Source: JAEUPI01 sp046348365 | Lineage (GTDB): Bacteria; Pseudomonadota; Gammaproteobacteria; Burkholderiales; Burkholderiaceae_C | NCBI GenBank assembly: GCA_046348365.1 | Contig: JAXMEL010000007.1 | Coordinates: 1 to 64,000, forward strand | Direction: 5' to 3' | Length of the DNA stretch: 64,000 nucleotides | Part shown: positions 44,810 through 52,555 of the stretch, piece by piece | How the letters are laid out: every line of letters begins with the position of its first letter | Numbering within the stretch: position 1 is the stretch's first letter | The notes under the pieces: generated by a model | Told to the model about the DNA's origin: nothing | The model's input: the letters and a program-made list of their open reading frames with translations, nothing else | Databases searched by the model: none | Position numbers and translations under genes: made by a program

Positions 44810-46495
44810 GTGCAAGCCCGGACAACATCGACCGTCATCGCGTTGGCGCTGCTGGCCGGCTGCTCGACGCCGGGCACGCGCGGCGTGTTGAGCACGGGTG
44901 ACGCGAAGGCGGGCTGCGCAACGCTGGCCGGCACCACGATTGCAGCCTCGGCCATCGGCGTGGCGAGCGGCGCGGCCACGATCGACTCGGCGTCGCCGAT
45001 GGCCGCGAGCGCACTGGCCGTTGCCGCGCAGGGGCCGACGCCGGCGGGCACCATCACGCCGGCCGCGCCCGAGTACTGCAAGGTGCTGGGCCGCATCGCG
45101 CCGATCGACCCCAAGGCGCCGGCTATCCACTTCCAGGTCAACCTGCCGATGCAGTGGAACGGCCGCTCGGTGCAGTACGGCGGCGGGGGTTTCAACGGCG
45201 TGCTGATCAGCGGCCTGGCGCTGGTGCCGGCGGCGCGCTACGAGCAGCCGTCGCCACTGGCGCAGGGCTTCGTGACCGTGGGTACCGATTCGGGGCACCA
45301 GAATCAACCGAACCAGCCGCCGCAGACCTTCGCGCTCAACGACGAGGCGCTCGTCAATTTCGCGCATGCGTCGTACAAGAAGGTGCGCGACGTGTCGGTC
45401 GAGCTGATGAAGCGTGCCTATGGCCGCGCGCCGCAGAAGACCTACTTCGTCGGCAGCAGCGAGGGCGGGCGCGAGGGCTTGACGATGGCGCAGCGCTATC
45501 CGGCCGACTTCGACGGCATCTTCAGCCGCGTGCCGGTGATCCACTGGACCGGGCTGCAGCACGCCGGCCTGCGCGACGGCCTGGCCAGCATGGGCGAAGG
45601 CTGGATCCGGCCGGCACAGGTGAAGGCCGTGCACGACGCGGTGCTCGCGGCCTGCGACGCGAGCGACGGCGCGGCCGACGGCATCGTGTCGGATCCCGTC
45701 GGCTGCCGTGGCCGGTTCGACGCGACCAAGCTGCGCTGCGCTGCCGGTGCCGGCGGCGACGCGTGCCTCAGCGACGCGCAGGTGCGCGCGGTACAGACGC
45801 TGCACAGCCCGCTGCGCATGGAAGTGGAACTCGCCAACGGCCTGCGTGAATACCCCGGGCGCGGCCCGAGCGGCGAAGACCTCGCGGCCTTCGGCCCCAC
45901 CGGCGGCTGGAACGCCTGGTGGCTCGGCAAGTCGGCACCGGCCTTGCCGCCGAAGCCGGACAACGGCATCGGGTGGTTCTACGGTGCGGGTGCGATCCAG
46001 TACTTCTATGCGCAGGATCCGAATGCCGACTTGAAGGCCTACTCGGCTACCAAGTTCGCGGGTCGCGTGCAGCAGGTGTCGGCCTTGATGGACTCGACCA
46101 ACCCCGACTTGAGCGCGTTCCACGCGCGCGGCGGCAAGCTGATCCTGCTGGAGAACCTGGCCGACTATGCGCAGAGCCCGTATGCCGGTATCGGCTACCA
46201 CGCGTCGGTGGTGAGCAAGCTCGGGCGCGACAAGGTCGATGGCTTCTTCAAGCTCTTCACGGCGCCCGGCGTCGACCATGTGGGCACCGGCGCGCCGGCC
46301 AACGCCGACTTCTTCGGCGCGCTGGTTGCCTGGGTCGAGCGCGGGCAGGCGCCGGCCGGCCTGCAACTCGTGGAGCAGGAGGCCAAGCCGCCGTTCGCCG
46401 TGAAGCGCAGCCGCCCGCTGTGCGAATGGCCGGCGTATCCGCGTTACCAGAGCGGCGATGTCAACGCCGCCGCGAGCTTCGTCTGCGCGCGTTGA
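44810..46495 (+). CDS. Tannase/feruloyl esterase family lipoprotein
   Basis: 561-residue alpha/beta hydrolase. A lipoprotein signal (ALALLAGCST, lipid Cys ~18) places it in the envelope. Nucleophile Ser is in YFVGSSEGGREG; VGTDSGHQ and a late GVDHVGTG supply the His region; several Cys pairs (CDASDGAADGIVSDPVGC) match the tannase/feruloyl esterase family. Such enzymes free ferulate, gallate or related aromatic acids from esters. GTG start with GAGGAG nine bases upstream. Its place between ligI and ligA suggests it feeds aromatic acids to this pathway. The substrate ester is inferred. Confidence 0.88.
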   Translation: MQARTTSTVIALALLAGCSTPGTRGVLSTGDAKAGCATLAGTTIAASAIGVASGAATIDSASPMAASALAVAAQGPTPAGTITPAAPEYCKVLGRIAPIDPKAPAIHFQVNLPMQWNGRSVQYGGGGFNGVLISGLALVPAARYEQPSPLAQGFVTVGTDSGHQNQPNQPPQTFALNDEALVNFAHASYKKVRDVSVELMKRAYGRAPQKTYFVGSSEGGREGLTMAQRYPADFDGIFSRVPVIHWTGLQHAGLRDGLASMGEGWIRPAQVKAVHDAVLAACDASDGAADGIVSDPVGCRGRFDATKLRCAAGAGGDACLSDAQVRAVQTLHSPLRMEVELANGLREYPGRGPSGEDLAAFGPTGGWNAWWLGKSAPALPPKPDNGIGWFYGAGAIQYFYAQDPNADLKAYSATKFAGRVQQVSALMDSTNPDLSAFHARGGKLILLENLADYAQSPYAGIGYHASVVSKLGRDKVDGFFKLFTAPGVDHVGTGAPANADFFGALVAWVERGQAPAGLQLVEQEAKPPFAVKRSRPLCEWPAYPRYQSGDVNAAASFVCAR

Positions 46496-46508
46496 GGGCA
46501 GCAACGCC

Positions 46509-46949
46509 ATGTCGCTACACAAGCCGTACCTCGACGTGCCCGGCACGACAATTTTCGATGCCGATCAGAGCCGCAAGGGCTACTGGCTCAACCAGTTCTG
46601 CATGAGCCTGATGAAGGCCGACAACCGCGCTCGCTTCAAGGCCGACGAACGCGCCTACCTCGACCAGTGGGCAATGACCGAGGAGCAGAAGCAGGCCGTG
46701 CTGGCGCGCGACCTGAACCGCTGCATCGCGCTCGGCGGCAACATCTACTTCCTGGCCAAGATCGGCGCCACCGACGGCAAGAGCTTCCAGCAGATGGCCG
46801 GCAGCATGACCGGCATGAGCGAAGACGAGTACCGCGACATGATGGTCGGCGGCGGTCGTTCGATCGACGGCAACCGCTTCGTCGGCGAAGACGGCTCTGC
46901 GCAGGCGCACCGCCAACCGCAGGGCCGCGCGAAGAAAGCGGGGCTTTGA
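46509..46949 (+). CDS. ligA: Protocatechuate 4,5-dioxygenase alpha subunit
   Basis: 146-residue small subunit. The LigA domain is RKGYWLNQFCMSLMKADNR, quoted here in part as KGYWLNQFCMSLM, then KADERAYLDQWAMTEEQK and ALGGNIYFLAKIGATDG with GMSEDEYRDMMV. The C-terminus is longer and basic. It pairs with LigB (next gene, 2-bp gap) to form the class III extradiol dioxygenase. Confidence 0.95.
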   Translation: MSLHKPYLDVPGTTIFDADQSRKGYWLNQFCMSLMKADNRARFKADERAYLDQWAMTEEQKQAVLARDLNRCIALGGNIYFLAKIGATDGKSFQQMAGSMTGMSEDEYRDMMVGGGRSIDGNRFVGEDGSAQAHRQPQGRAKKAGL

Positions 46950-46951
46950 AG

Positions 46952-47815
46952 ATGGCCCGCATCACCGCCAGCGTCTACACCTCGCACGTGCCGGCCATCG
47001 GCGCGGCGATGGACCTCGGCAAGACGCAGGAGCCGTACTGGCAGAAGGTGTTCGCCGGCTACGAGGCCTCGCGGGCCTGGATGCGCGAGCACACGCCCGA
47101 CGTGATCTTCCTCGTCTACAACGACCATGCCACGGCGTTCAGCCTGGAGCTGATCCCCACCTTCGCGATCGGCACCGCCGCCGAATACGCCGTGGCCGAC
47201 GAGGGCTGGGGCCCGCGCCCGGTGCCCAGGGTGATCGGCGACCCGGAACTCGCCTCGCACATCGCGCAGAGCGTGATCCAGGACGACTTCGACCTCACGA
47301 TCGTCAACAAGATGGACGTCGACCACGGCCTCACCGTGCCGCTGTCGCTGCTGTTCGGCGCGCGTGACCCGCTGAAGGACGCGTGGCCGTGCAAGGTGAT
47401 TCCGTTCGCGGTCAACGTGGTGCAGTACCCGGTGCCGTCGGGGCGCCGCTGCTTCGCGCTGGGGCAGGCGATCCGGCGCGCCGTCGAGTCGTACGACAAG
47501 CCGCTCGACGTGCAGATCTGGGGCACGGGCGGCATGAGCCATCAGTTGCAGGGGCCGCGCGCCGGACTGATCAACCGCGAGTGGGACAACGCGTTCCTCG
47601 ACCGATTGATCGCCGACCCGGCGGGTTTGGCGCAGGTACCGCACATCGATTACGTGCGCGAGGCCGGCAGCGAGGGCATCGAGCTGGTGATGTGGCTGAT
47701 CGCCCGCGGCGCGATGGCCGACGTAGCGGGCGGCGCGAAGCCCGAGGTGGCGCATCGCTTCTATCACGTGCCGGCGAGCAACACCGCCGTCGGCCATCTG
47801 GTGCTGGAGAACTGA
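46952..47815 (+). CDS. ligB: Protocatechuate 4,5-dioxygenase beta (catalytic) subunit
   Basis: 287-residue Fe(II) extradiol dioxygenase that opens protocatechuate to 4-carboxy-2-hydroxymuconate semialdehyde. Iron ligands His12 (YTSHVPAIG), His59 (VYNDHAT) and a Glu in GSEGIELVMW; catalytic His in GGMSHQLQGPRAG. It closely follows Sphingobium LigB, including ADEGWGPRPVP and MDVDHGLTVPLS. LigC begins immediately after its stop. Confidence 0.96.
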   Translation: MARITASVYTSHVPAIGAAMDLGKTQEPYWQKVFAGYEASRAWMREHTPDVIFLVYNDHATAFSLELIPTFAIGTAAEYAVADEGWGPRPVPRVIGDPELASHIAQSVIQDDFDLTIVNKMDVDHGLTVPLSLLFGARDPLKDAWPCKVIPFAVNVVQYPVPSGRRCFALGQAIRRAVESYDKPLDVQIWGTGGMSHQLQGPRAGLINREWDNAFLDRLIADPAGLAQVPHIDYVREAGSEGIELVMWLIARGAMADVAGGAKPEVAHRFYHVPASNTAVGHLVLEN

Positions 47816-48763
47816 ATGACGATCCAAGTGGCGCTGGCCGGGGCAGGGGCCTTCGGCATCAAGCATCTCGACGCGATGAAGCAGATCGCCGACGTGAAGG
47901 TGATCTCGGTGATCGGCCGCGAGTACGACAAGACGAAGGAAGTCGCCGACAAATACGGCATCGCGCACGTGGCCACCGACCTGGCCGACAGCCTGAAGAT
48001 TGCCCAAGTCGACGCGGTGATCCTGTGCACGCCGACGCAGATGCACGCCGCGCAGACGCTGGCCTGCCTCGAGGCGGGCAAGCACGTGCAGGTCGAGATC
48101 CCGCTGTGCGACGCGTTGAAAGACGGCCAGGCCGTGGCCGCCGCCGCCAGGCGCTCGGGCAAGGTGGCGATGTGCGGCCACACGCGGCGCTTCAACCCGA
48201 GCCACCAGTGGGTGCGCAAGCGCATCGTGGCGGGCGAGTTCAACATCCAGCAGATGGACGTGCAGACCTACTTCTTCCGCCGCACGAACATGAACGCGCT
48301 CGGCCAGCCGCGCAGCTGGACCGACCACCTGCTGTGGCACCACGCCGCGCACACGGTGGACCTGTTCGCCTACCAGGCCCGCTCGCCGATCGTGAAGGCA
48401 AATGCGGTGCAAGGGCCGATCCATCCGCACCTGGGCATCGCGATGGACATGAGCATCCAGCTCAAGGCGGCCAACGGCGCGATCTGCACGCTCAGCTTGA
48501 GCTTCAACAACGACGGGCCGCTGGGCACGTTCTTCCGCTACATCGGCGACACCGGCACCTACATCGCGCGCTACGACGACCTCTACAACGGCAAGGACGA
48601 GAAGATCGACGTCTCGAAGGTCGACGTGTCGATGAACGGCATCGAGCTGCAGGACCGCGAATTCTTTGCCGCCATTCGCGAAGGCCGCGAGCCGAACGCC
48701 AGCGTCGCGCAGGTGCTGCCGTGCTACGAGGTGCTGCACCAGCTGGAGCAGCAGCTGGCGTGA
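47816..48763 (+). CDS. ligC: 4-carboxy-2-hydroxymuconate-6-semialdehyde dehydrogenase
   Basis: 315-residue Gfo/Idh/MocA-family NAD(P) dehydrogenase: Rossmann part ALAGAGAFGIKHLDAMK, CTPTQMHAAQTLACLEAGKH, VEIPLCD and GHTRRFNPSHQWVRK; then DHLLWHHAAHTVDLFAYQ of the catalytic part. It oxidises the cyclic hemiacetal of the LigAB product to 2-pyrone-4,6-dicarboxylate. Its stop overlaps the GTG of the next gene. Confidence 0.95.
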   Translation: MTIQVALAGAGAFGIKHLDAMKQIADVKVISVIGREYDKTKEVADKYGIAHVATDLADSLKIAQVDAVILCTPTQMHAAQTLACLEAGKHVQVEIPLCDALKDGQAVAAAARRSGKVAMCGHTRRFNPSHQWVRKRIVAGEFNIQQMDVQTYFFRRTNMNALGQPRSWTDHLLWHHAAHTVDLFAYQARSPIVKANAVQGPIHPHLGIAMDMSIQLKAANGAICTLSLSFNNDGPLGTFFRYIGDTGTYIARYDDLYNGKDEKIDVSKVDVSMNGIELQDREFFAAIREGREPNASVAQVLPCYEVLHQLEQQLA

Positions 48764-49758
48764 AGACGCGCCGCATCGGGCCGTTCGCCGTGGCCGAGAT
48801 CGGCCTCGGCTGCATGAACCTCAGCCATGCCTACGGCTCGCCGCCGCCGGCCGAGCAGGGCGAGCGGCTGCTGCTCGCCGCGCTGGATGCCGGCGTGACG
48901 CTGTTCGACACCGCGGCGCTCTACGGTTTCGGCGCCAACGAAACGCTGCTCGGGCGTGTGCTGAAGCCGCATCGCTCGCGCATCGTGCTTGCCAGCAAGG
49001 GCGGCATGGCGGGCGTGGTGTTTCCCGAAGGCACGAAGCGCGTCATCGACAACAGCCCCGAGGCGATCCGCCGCAACTGCGACGACAGCCTGAGGCGGCT
49101 GCAGACCGAGGTCATCGACCTGTACTACCTGCACCGCTTCGACCGGCGCGTGCCGATCGAGGCATCGGTGGCCGCGATGGCCGATCTGGTGCGCGCAGGC
49201 AAGGTGAGGGCGCTCGGCCTGTCGGAGGTGTCGGCCGCCACGCTGCGGCGCGCGCATGCCGTGCACCCGATCGCCGCCGTGCAGTCGGAGTATTCGCTGT
49301 GGAGCCGCAATGCCGAGATCGGCGTGCTCGACGCCTGCCGCGAGATCGGCGCTGCCTTCGTGGCGTTCTCGCCGATCGCGCGCGGCTATCTCAGCGGCGC
49401 GCTGCGCGACGTCGATCGGCTGGACGCGAAAGACATCCGCCGGCAGATGCCGCGCTTCGAGCCGGCGAACTACGCGCGCAACCTCGCGCTGCTGCCGCCG
49501 CTGGTCGAGCTGGCGCGCGAGCTGGCGTGCACGCCGGCGCAACTGGCGCTGGCCTGGCTGCTGGCCAAGGGCGAGCATGTGATTCCCATCCCGGGCACGA
49601 CGAACCTCGATCACCTGCACGAGAACCTCGGGGCCGCGAAGGTCGCGCTCACGGCGGAGCAAGCAAGCCGGCTCGACGCCGCCATCAACGACCGCGTCGT
49701 GGCCGGTGCGCGCTACAACGCCAGCACGCAGGCCGAGATCGACACCGAGTCGTTCTGA
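48760..49758 (+). CDS. Aldo/keto reductase at the end of the lig operon
   Basis: 332-residue NADPH-dependent reductase of the TIM-barrel AKR class. It shows EIGLGCMNLSHAYGSPPP, FDTAALYGFGANETLLGRVL (catalytic Asp and Tyr), LASKGGMAGVVF (catalytic Lys), DLYYLHRFDRRVPIE (His) and VIPIPGTTNLDHLHENL. GTG start overlaps the ligC stop by four bases, so it is translationally coupled to the pathway genes. AKRs are not standard steps of protocatechuate 4,5-cleavage; it may detoxify a semialdehyde or handle a lignin-derived aldehyde. The substrate is unknown. Confidence 0.88.
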   Translation: MKTRRIGPFAVAEIGLGCMNLSHAYGSPPPAEQGERLLLAALDAGVTLFDTAALYGFGANETLLGRVLKPHRSRIVLASKGGMAGVVFPEGTKRVIDNSPEAIRRNCDDSLRRLQTEVIDLYYLHRFDRRVPIEASVAAMADLVRAGKVRALGLSEVSAATLRRAHAVHPIAAVQSEYSLWSRNAEIGVLDACREIGAAFVAFSPIARGYLSGALRDVDRLDAKDIRRQMPRFEPANYARNLALLPPLVELARELACTPAQLALAWLLAKGEHVIPIPGTTNLDHLHENLGAAKVALTAEQASRLDAAINDRVVAGARYNASTQAEIDTESF

Positions 49759-49762
49759 CGCG

Positions 49763-50677
49763 TCAGCCGCCCAGTTCGGACAAGGCCTGCGACACCACCG
49801 TGTCGAGCGTGGCGCGCAGCCACTGGTGCATGGCGTCGGCCTGATGGCGCGCGTGCCACAGCGCGTACATCGGCATCGCCGGCAGCTCGAGCGGCGGCTC
49901 GGTGTGGGCGAGGCCCTGCATCTGCCAGATGTGCAGCAGGCCGGGCAGGGTGGCCAGGCGCGTGGTGTCCGCCAGAAAAGGGCGCACGCCGGAGAAGTCG
50001 GCCACCTGCACCACCACGCGGCGGCGCACGCCGCGTTCGTCGAGCAGGCGGTCGATCTCCAGCGCGCGATGCGGTCCATGCAGCACGCTGACGTGTTCGG
50101 CGCGCTCGTAGTCGTCGAGGCTCGCCGGCGCCTGGCGCCGTGCCGGGTCGAAGTAGACCCGGTAGCGGTCCTCGAACAGGCGCTTGTGCACGATGTCGGC
50201 CGCATCGGGCGGGCGCGGCGAGATCACCAGGTGGCACTCGGCGTTGCGCAGCATGTCGGCGCTGGGCACGTCTGACGGCACCACGCGCAGCGATAGCCTT
50301 GGCGCCTGCACATGCACGGCAGCGAAGAACCGGGGCAGCAGCAGGTCGCGCTGCATCGGGTTGGCGGCGATCTGCACCGCGCCCTCGAGCAGCGCGGGAT
50401 CGAACTCGCCCACGTAGGCCAGCGCGCGCAGGCCGTCGAGCAGGTGGCGTGCGCGATCGGCCAGCAGCACGGCACGCGAGGTGGGCGCGATGCCGCGGCC
50501 CGACTTGACCACCAGCGCGTCGCCCACCAGGGCGCGCAGCCGGTCGAGCCCGTGGCTGACGGCCGATTGCGTAACGCCCAGCCGCTCGGCGGCGCGGGTG
50601 ATCGACTGCTCGTCGACCACCGCGACCAGCATCGCGAGCATCCGGCCGTCGATGTCCAAAGGATCGAGGTCGCTCAT
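49763..50677 (-). CDS. LysR-type regulator divergent from the second dioxygenase pair
   Basis: 304-residue LysR-type regulator. Winged helix: DGRMLAMLVAVVDEQSITRA, then AERLGVTQSAVSHGLDRLR. The effector domain follows from ~95 (GAVQIAANPMQRDLLLP). This branch (VTQSAVSHGLDRLRALVGD) is NodD/LinR-like rather than the CbnR-like branch. It is convergent with the aldo/keto reductase (4-bp gap) and divergent from the LigA2/LigB2 genes, 126 bp away, the classic layout of a regulator and its target. The ATG at 50677 is chosen; 50686 is also possible. Confidence 0.9.
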   Translation of the reverse strand: MSDLDPLDIDGRMLAMLVAVVDEQSITRAAERLGVTQSAVSHGLDRLRALVGDALVVKSGRGIAPTSRAVLLADRARHLLDGLRALAYVGEFDPALLEGAVQIAANPMQRDLLLPRFFAAVHVQAPRLSLRVVPSDVPSADMLRNAECHLVISPRPPDAADIVHKRLFEDRYRVYFDPARRQAPASLDDYERAEHVSVLHGPHRALEIDRLLDERGVRRRVVVQVADFSGVRPFLADTTRLATLPGLLHIWQMQGLAHTEPPLELPAMPMYALWHARHQADAMHQWLRATLDTVVSQALSELGG

Positions 50678-50691
50678 GCGTCGCATGAGTA

Positions 50692-50709
50692 TCGGGGCAT
50701 TTACCCCGA
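50692..50709. promoter_or_regulatory. Candidate operator between LysR gene and second dioxygenase pair
   Basis: A perfect dyad TCGGGG-CATTTA-CCCCGA lies 14 bases upstream of the LysR gene start and 95 bases upstream of the second LigA gene. A second inverted repeat (GGCGACG / CGTCGCC, 50743-50761) lies closer to the dioxygenase gene. Divergent LysR promoters commonly hold such sites; assignment is inferred. Confidence 0.45.
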
Positions 50710-50803
50710 GCGCACCGGGCCCGACACTGCGCGGCAACCGCAGGCGACGCCGGGCGTCGCCCCGCGGGACAACACCGAACCCATCGACAGCAAGGAGCCG
50801 AGG

Positions 50804-51157
50804 ATGAGTGACACCAGCACCGAACGCGAGATACCGGGCACACAGGTCTTCAACGGCCGCATGGCCCGCCGCGGGTATGCACTGAACAAGATGTGCTATT
50901 CGTTCAACGATGCCGCCAACCGCGAGGCCTTCCGCAAGGACGAGGACGCGTACTGCGCGCGCTTCGGCCTCAACGACGAGCAGCGCGCCGCGATCAAGGC
51001 GCGCAACGTGCTCGCGCTGCTGGCCGCCGGCGGCAACGTGTACTACCTGGCCAAGTTCGCCGGGATCTTCGGTCTCGACGTGCAGGACATCGGCGCGCAG
51101 CAGACCGGCATGACCAAGGACCAGTTCAAGGCCAAGCTTCTGGCCGCAAGGGGTTGA
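50804..51157 (+). CDS. Second LigA-type extradiol dioxygenase alpha subunit
   Basis: 117-residue LigA-domain protein: RRGYALNKMCYSFNDAANR, FRKDEDAYCARFGLNDEQR and ALLAAGGNVYYLAKFAGI, ending QTGMTKDQFKAKLLA. It lacks the basic tail of the first LigA (146 residues) and is only moderately similar to it. AAGGAG lies six bases before the ATG. The stop overlaps the start of the beta-subunit gene (TGATG). It belongs to an inducible two-gene unit under the divergent LysR gene. Confidence 0.92.
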   Translation: MSDTSTEREIPGTQVFNGRMARRGYALNKMCYSFNDAANREAFRKDEDAYCARFGLNDEQRAAIKARNVLALLAAGGNVYYLAKFAGIFGLDVQDIGAQQTGMTKDQFKAKLLAARG

Positions 51158-51999
51158 TGCACATGGCCAAGATCATCGGATCCGTTTCCACCTCGCACGT
51201 GCCCGCCATCGGCGGCGCGATCGCCAAGGGCATCCAGACCGACCCGTACTGGAAGCCGTTCTTCGACGGTTTTCCGCCGGTGCGCGAGTGGCTCGCCAAG
51301 GCCAGGCCCGACGTGGCCGTGGTGTTCTACAACGACCACGGGCTGAACTTCTTCCTCGACAAGATGCCCACGTTCTCGGTCGGCGCGGCGCCCGAATACC
51401 GCAGCACCGACGAAGGGTGGGGCATCCCCACGATGCCGTCGTTCCCCGGCGAGCAGGACCTGTCGTGGCACGTGATCGAGTCGCTGGTCGGCGAAGACTT
51501 CGACGTCACCACCTGCCAGGAGATGGTGGTCGACCACGCTTTCACGTTGCCGATGGCGCTGCTGTGGCCCGACAAGAAGTGGCCGGTGAAGGTGGTGCCG
51601 GTGTGCATCAACACCGTGCAGTTCCCGCTGCCGAGCGCGGCGCGTTGCTACAAGCTCGGCGAGGCGGTCGGCCGCGCGGTGCGCAGCTGGCAAAGCGATG
51701 CCAAGGTGGTGATCCTCGGCACCGGCGGGCTGTCGCACCAGCTCGACGGACAGCGCGCGGGCTTCATCAACAAGGAGTTCGATCTGCAGTTCATGGAGAG
51801 CCTGCAGAACGACCCCAAGTGGGCCACGCGGTTCTCGATCCATGAACTCGTGCGCCTGACCGGCACGCAAGGCGTGGAACTCGTGATGTGGCTGGCCGCG
51901 CGCGGCGCGCTGGGCGACGGCGCGAAGAAGATCCACGGCAACTACCACATCCCGATCAGCAACACGGCGTCGGGCTTGCTGGCGATGCAGGCCGCGTAA
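51157..51999 (+). CDS. Second LigB-type extradiol dioxygenase beta subunit
   Basis: 280-residue class III extradiol dioxygenase. All metal and catalytic residues are kept: His in STSHVPAIGG, His in FYNDHGLNFF, catalytic His in GGLSHQLDGQRAG and Glu in TQGVELVMW. It is clearly diverged from the first LigB: GIPTMPSFPGEQDLS replaces GPRPVPRVIGDPELA near the active site, and CQEMVVDHAFTLPMAL replaces NKMDVDHGLTVPLSL. This suggests another catechol such as gallate, 3-O-methylgallate or a substituted protocatechuate, but protocatechuate itself cannot be excluded. A later ATG (51163) is possible. Ends the catabolic region. Confidence 0.9.
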   Translation: MHMAKIIGSVSTSHVPAIGGAIAKGIQTDPYWKPFFDGFPPVREWLAKARPDVAVVFYNDHGLNFFLDKMPTFSVGAAPEYRSTDEGWGIPTMPSFPGEQDLSWHVIESLVGEDFDVTTCQEMVVDHAFTLPMALLWPDKKWPVKVVPVCINTVQFPLPSAARCYKLGEAVGRAVRSWQSDAKVVILGTGGLSHQLDGQRAGFINKEFDLQFMESLQNDPKWATRFSIHELVRLTGTQGVELVMWLAARGALGDGAKKIHGNYHIPISNTASGLLAMQAA

Positions 52000-52010
52000 G
52001 CGGTTAGGTG

Positions 52011-52039
52011 GAGGCGCGCGTCGGGAGGGCGCGCGCCTC
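52011..52039 (+). terminator. GC-rich hairpin after the second dioxygenase pair
   Basis: Perfect 10-bp stem GAGGCGCGCG / CGCGCGCCTC with a nine-base loop, 12 bases after the stop of the second LigB gene. There is no T-run, so it is a weak or Rho-assisted terminator candidate. Confidence 0.5.
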
Positions 52040-52068
52040 GGAAGCTGGGGTGGTCGCGTCCCTTGTAG

Positions 52069-52096
52069 AGTTTACATAATACACATTGTCGCGCAT
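52069..52096 (-). other. dif: Candidate dif site (XerC/XerD recombination site)
   Basis: Read on the minus strand the 28 bases are ATGCGCGACAA, TGTGTA, TTATGTAAACT: an 11-6-11 layout. The right arm TTATGTAAACT is identical to the XerD arm of the B. subtilis dif as I recall it and 9/11 to the E. coli arm TTATGTTAAAT; the centre differs by one base from TGTATA; the left (XerC) arm is weaker, as is usual. It is an AT-rich island in very GC-rich DNA, and the main gene direction flips here from plus to minus, as expected at the replication terminus. Confidence 0.6.
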
Positions 52097-52101
52097 AGAA
52101 A

Positions 52102-52155
52102 GGCGGGCACGCAGGCCCGCCCAAGCGCGACGATCGGCGGCCCGAACGGGCCGCC
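52102..52155 (-). terminator. Two tandem hairpins downstream of the 76-residue gene
   Basis: GGCGGCCC-GAAC-GGGCCGCC (52136-52155) lies 8 bases beyond the stop of the small minus-strand gene, and GGCGGGC-ACGCAG-GCCCGCC (52102-52121) follows. On the minus strand the second stem is followed by TTTCT. Together they probably end transcription just before the dif candidate. Confidence 0.65.
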
Positions 52156-52162
52156 ACATGCG

Positions 52163-52393
52163 TCAGTACAGCGTGATGCCGGCGTCGGGCACTTCGGTGC
52201 GCTCGATCTGATCGTCGAACGCCTGCTGGCCATCGCCTTCGCGTTTCGGGATCAACGGCTTGTCCAGCGGACGGCAGATGCGGCTCGCCAGCGAGCCGAG
52301 GCGGCCTGACTGCGAGACGGCCTGCAGTACGGCCTCGGGATGCACGAGCATCGCAAACGGGTCGGCCAGCGTGGCGAATTGGGAATCGGTCAT
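52163..52393 (-). CDS. Small conserved-looking hypothetical protein
   Basis: 76 residues, starting MTDSQFATLADPFAML and containing HPEAVLQAVSQSGRLGSLA and RICRPLDKPLIPKRE, with an acidic C-terminus. It has no signal peptide or membrane segment. The composition is ordinary and codon use agrees with neighbours; the helical N-terminal half and the proline-rich middle do not match a family I can name. It is followed by two tandem hairpins and the dif candidate. Likely a real gene because of its own terminators and its position in a clean gap. Confidence 0.65.
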   Translation of the reverse strand: MTDSQFATLADPFAMLVHPEAVLQAVSQSGRLGSLASRICRPLDKPLIPKREGDGQQAFDDQIERTEVPDAGITLY

Positions 52394-52555
52394 GGCGCCT
52401 CAGCAGGGGTTCGGAGTGAATCGACGACCCCACTGTAGAGAGCAACGCCATGCCTCGACAGAGGCCCACCCACCGCGTTTCGTGGTGAAGTGCCGGCGAG
52501 GCTCACGCCGCGCCCGCAGGCGTGCGATTCATCGCACCGCAGCTGTGGCGCGGAC

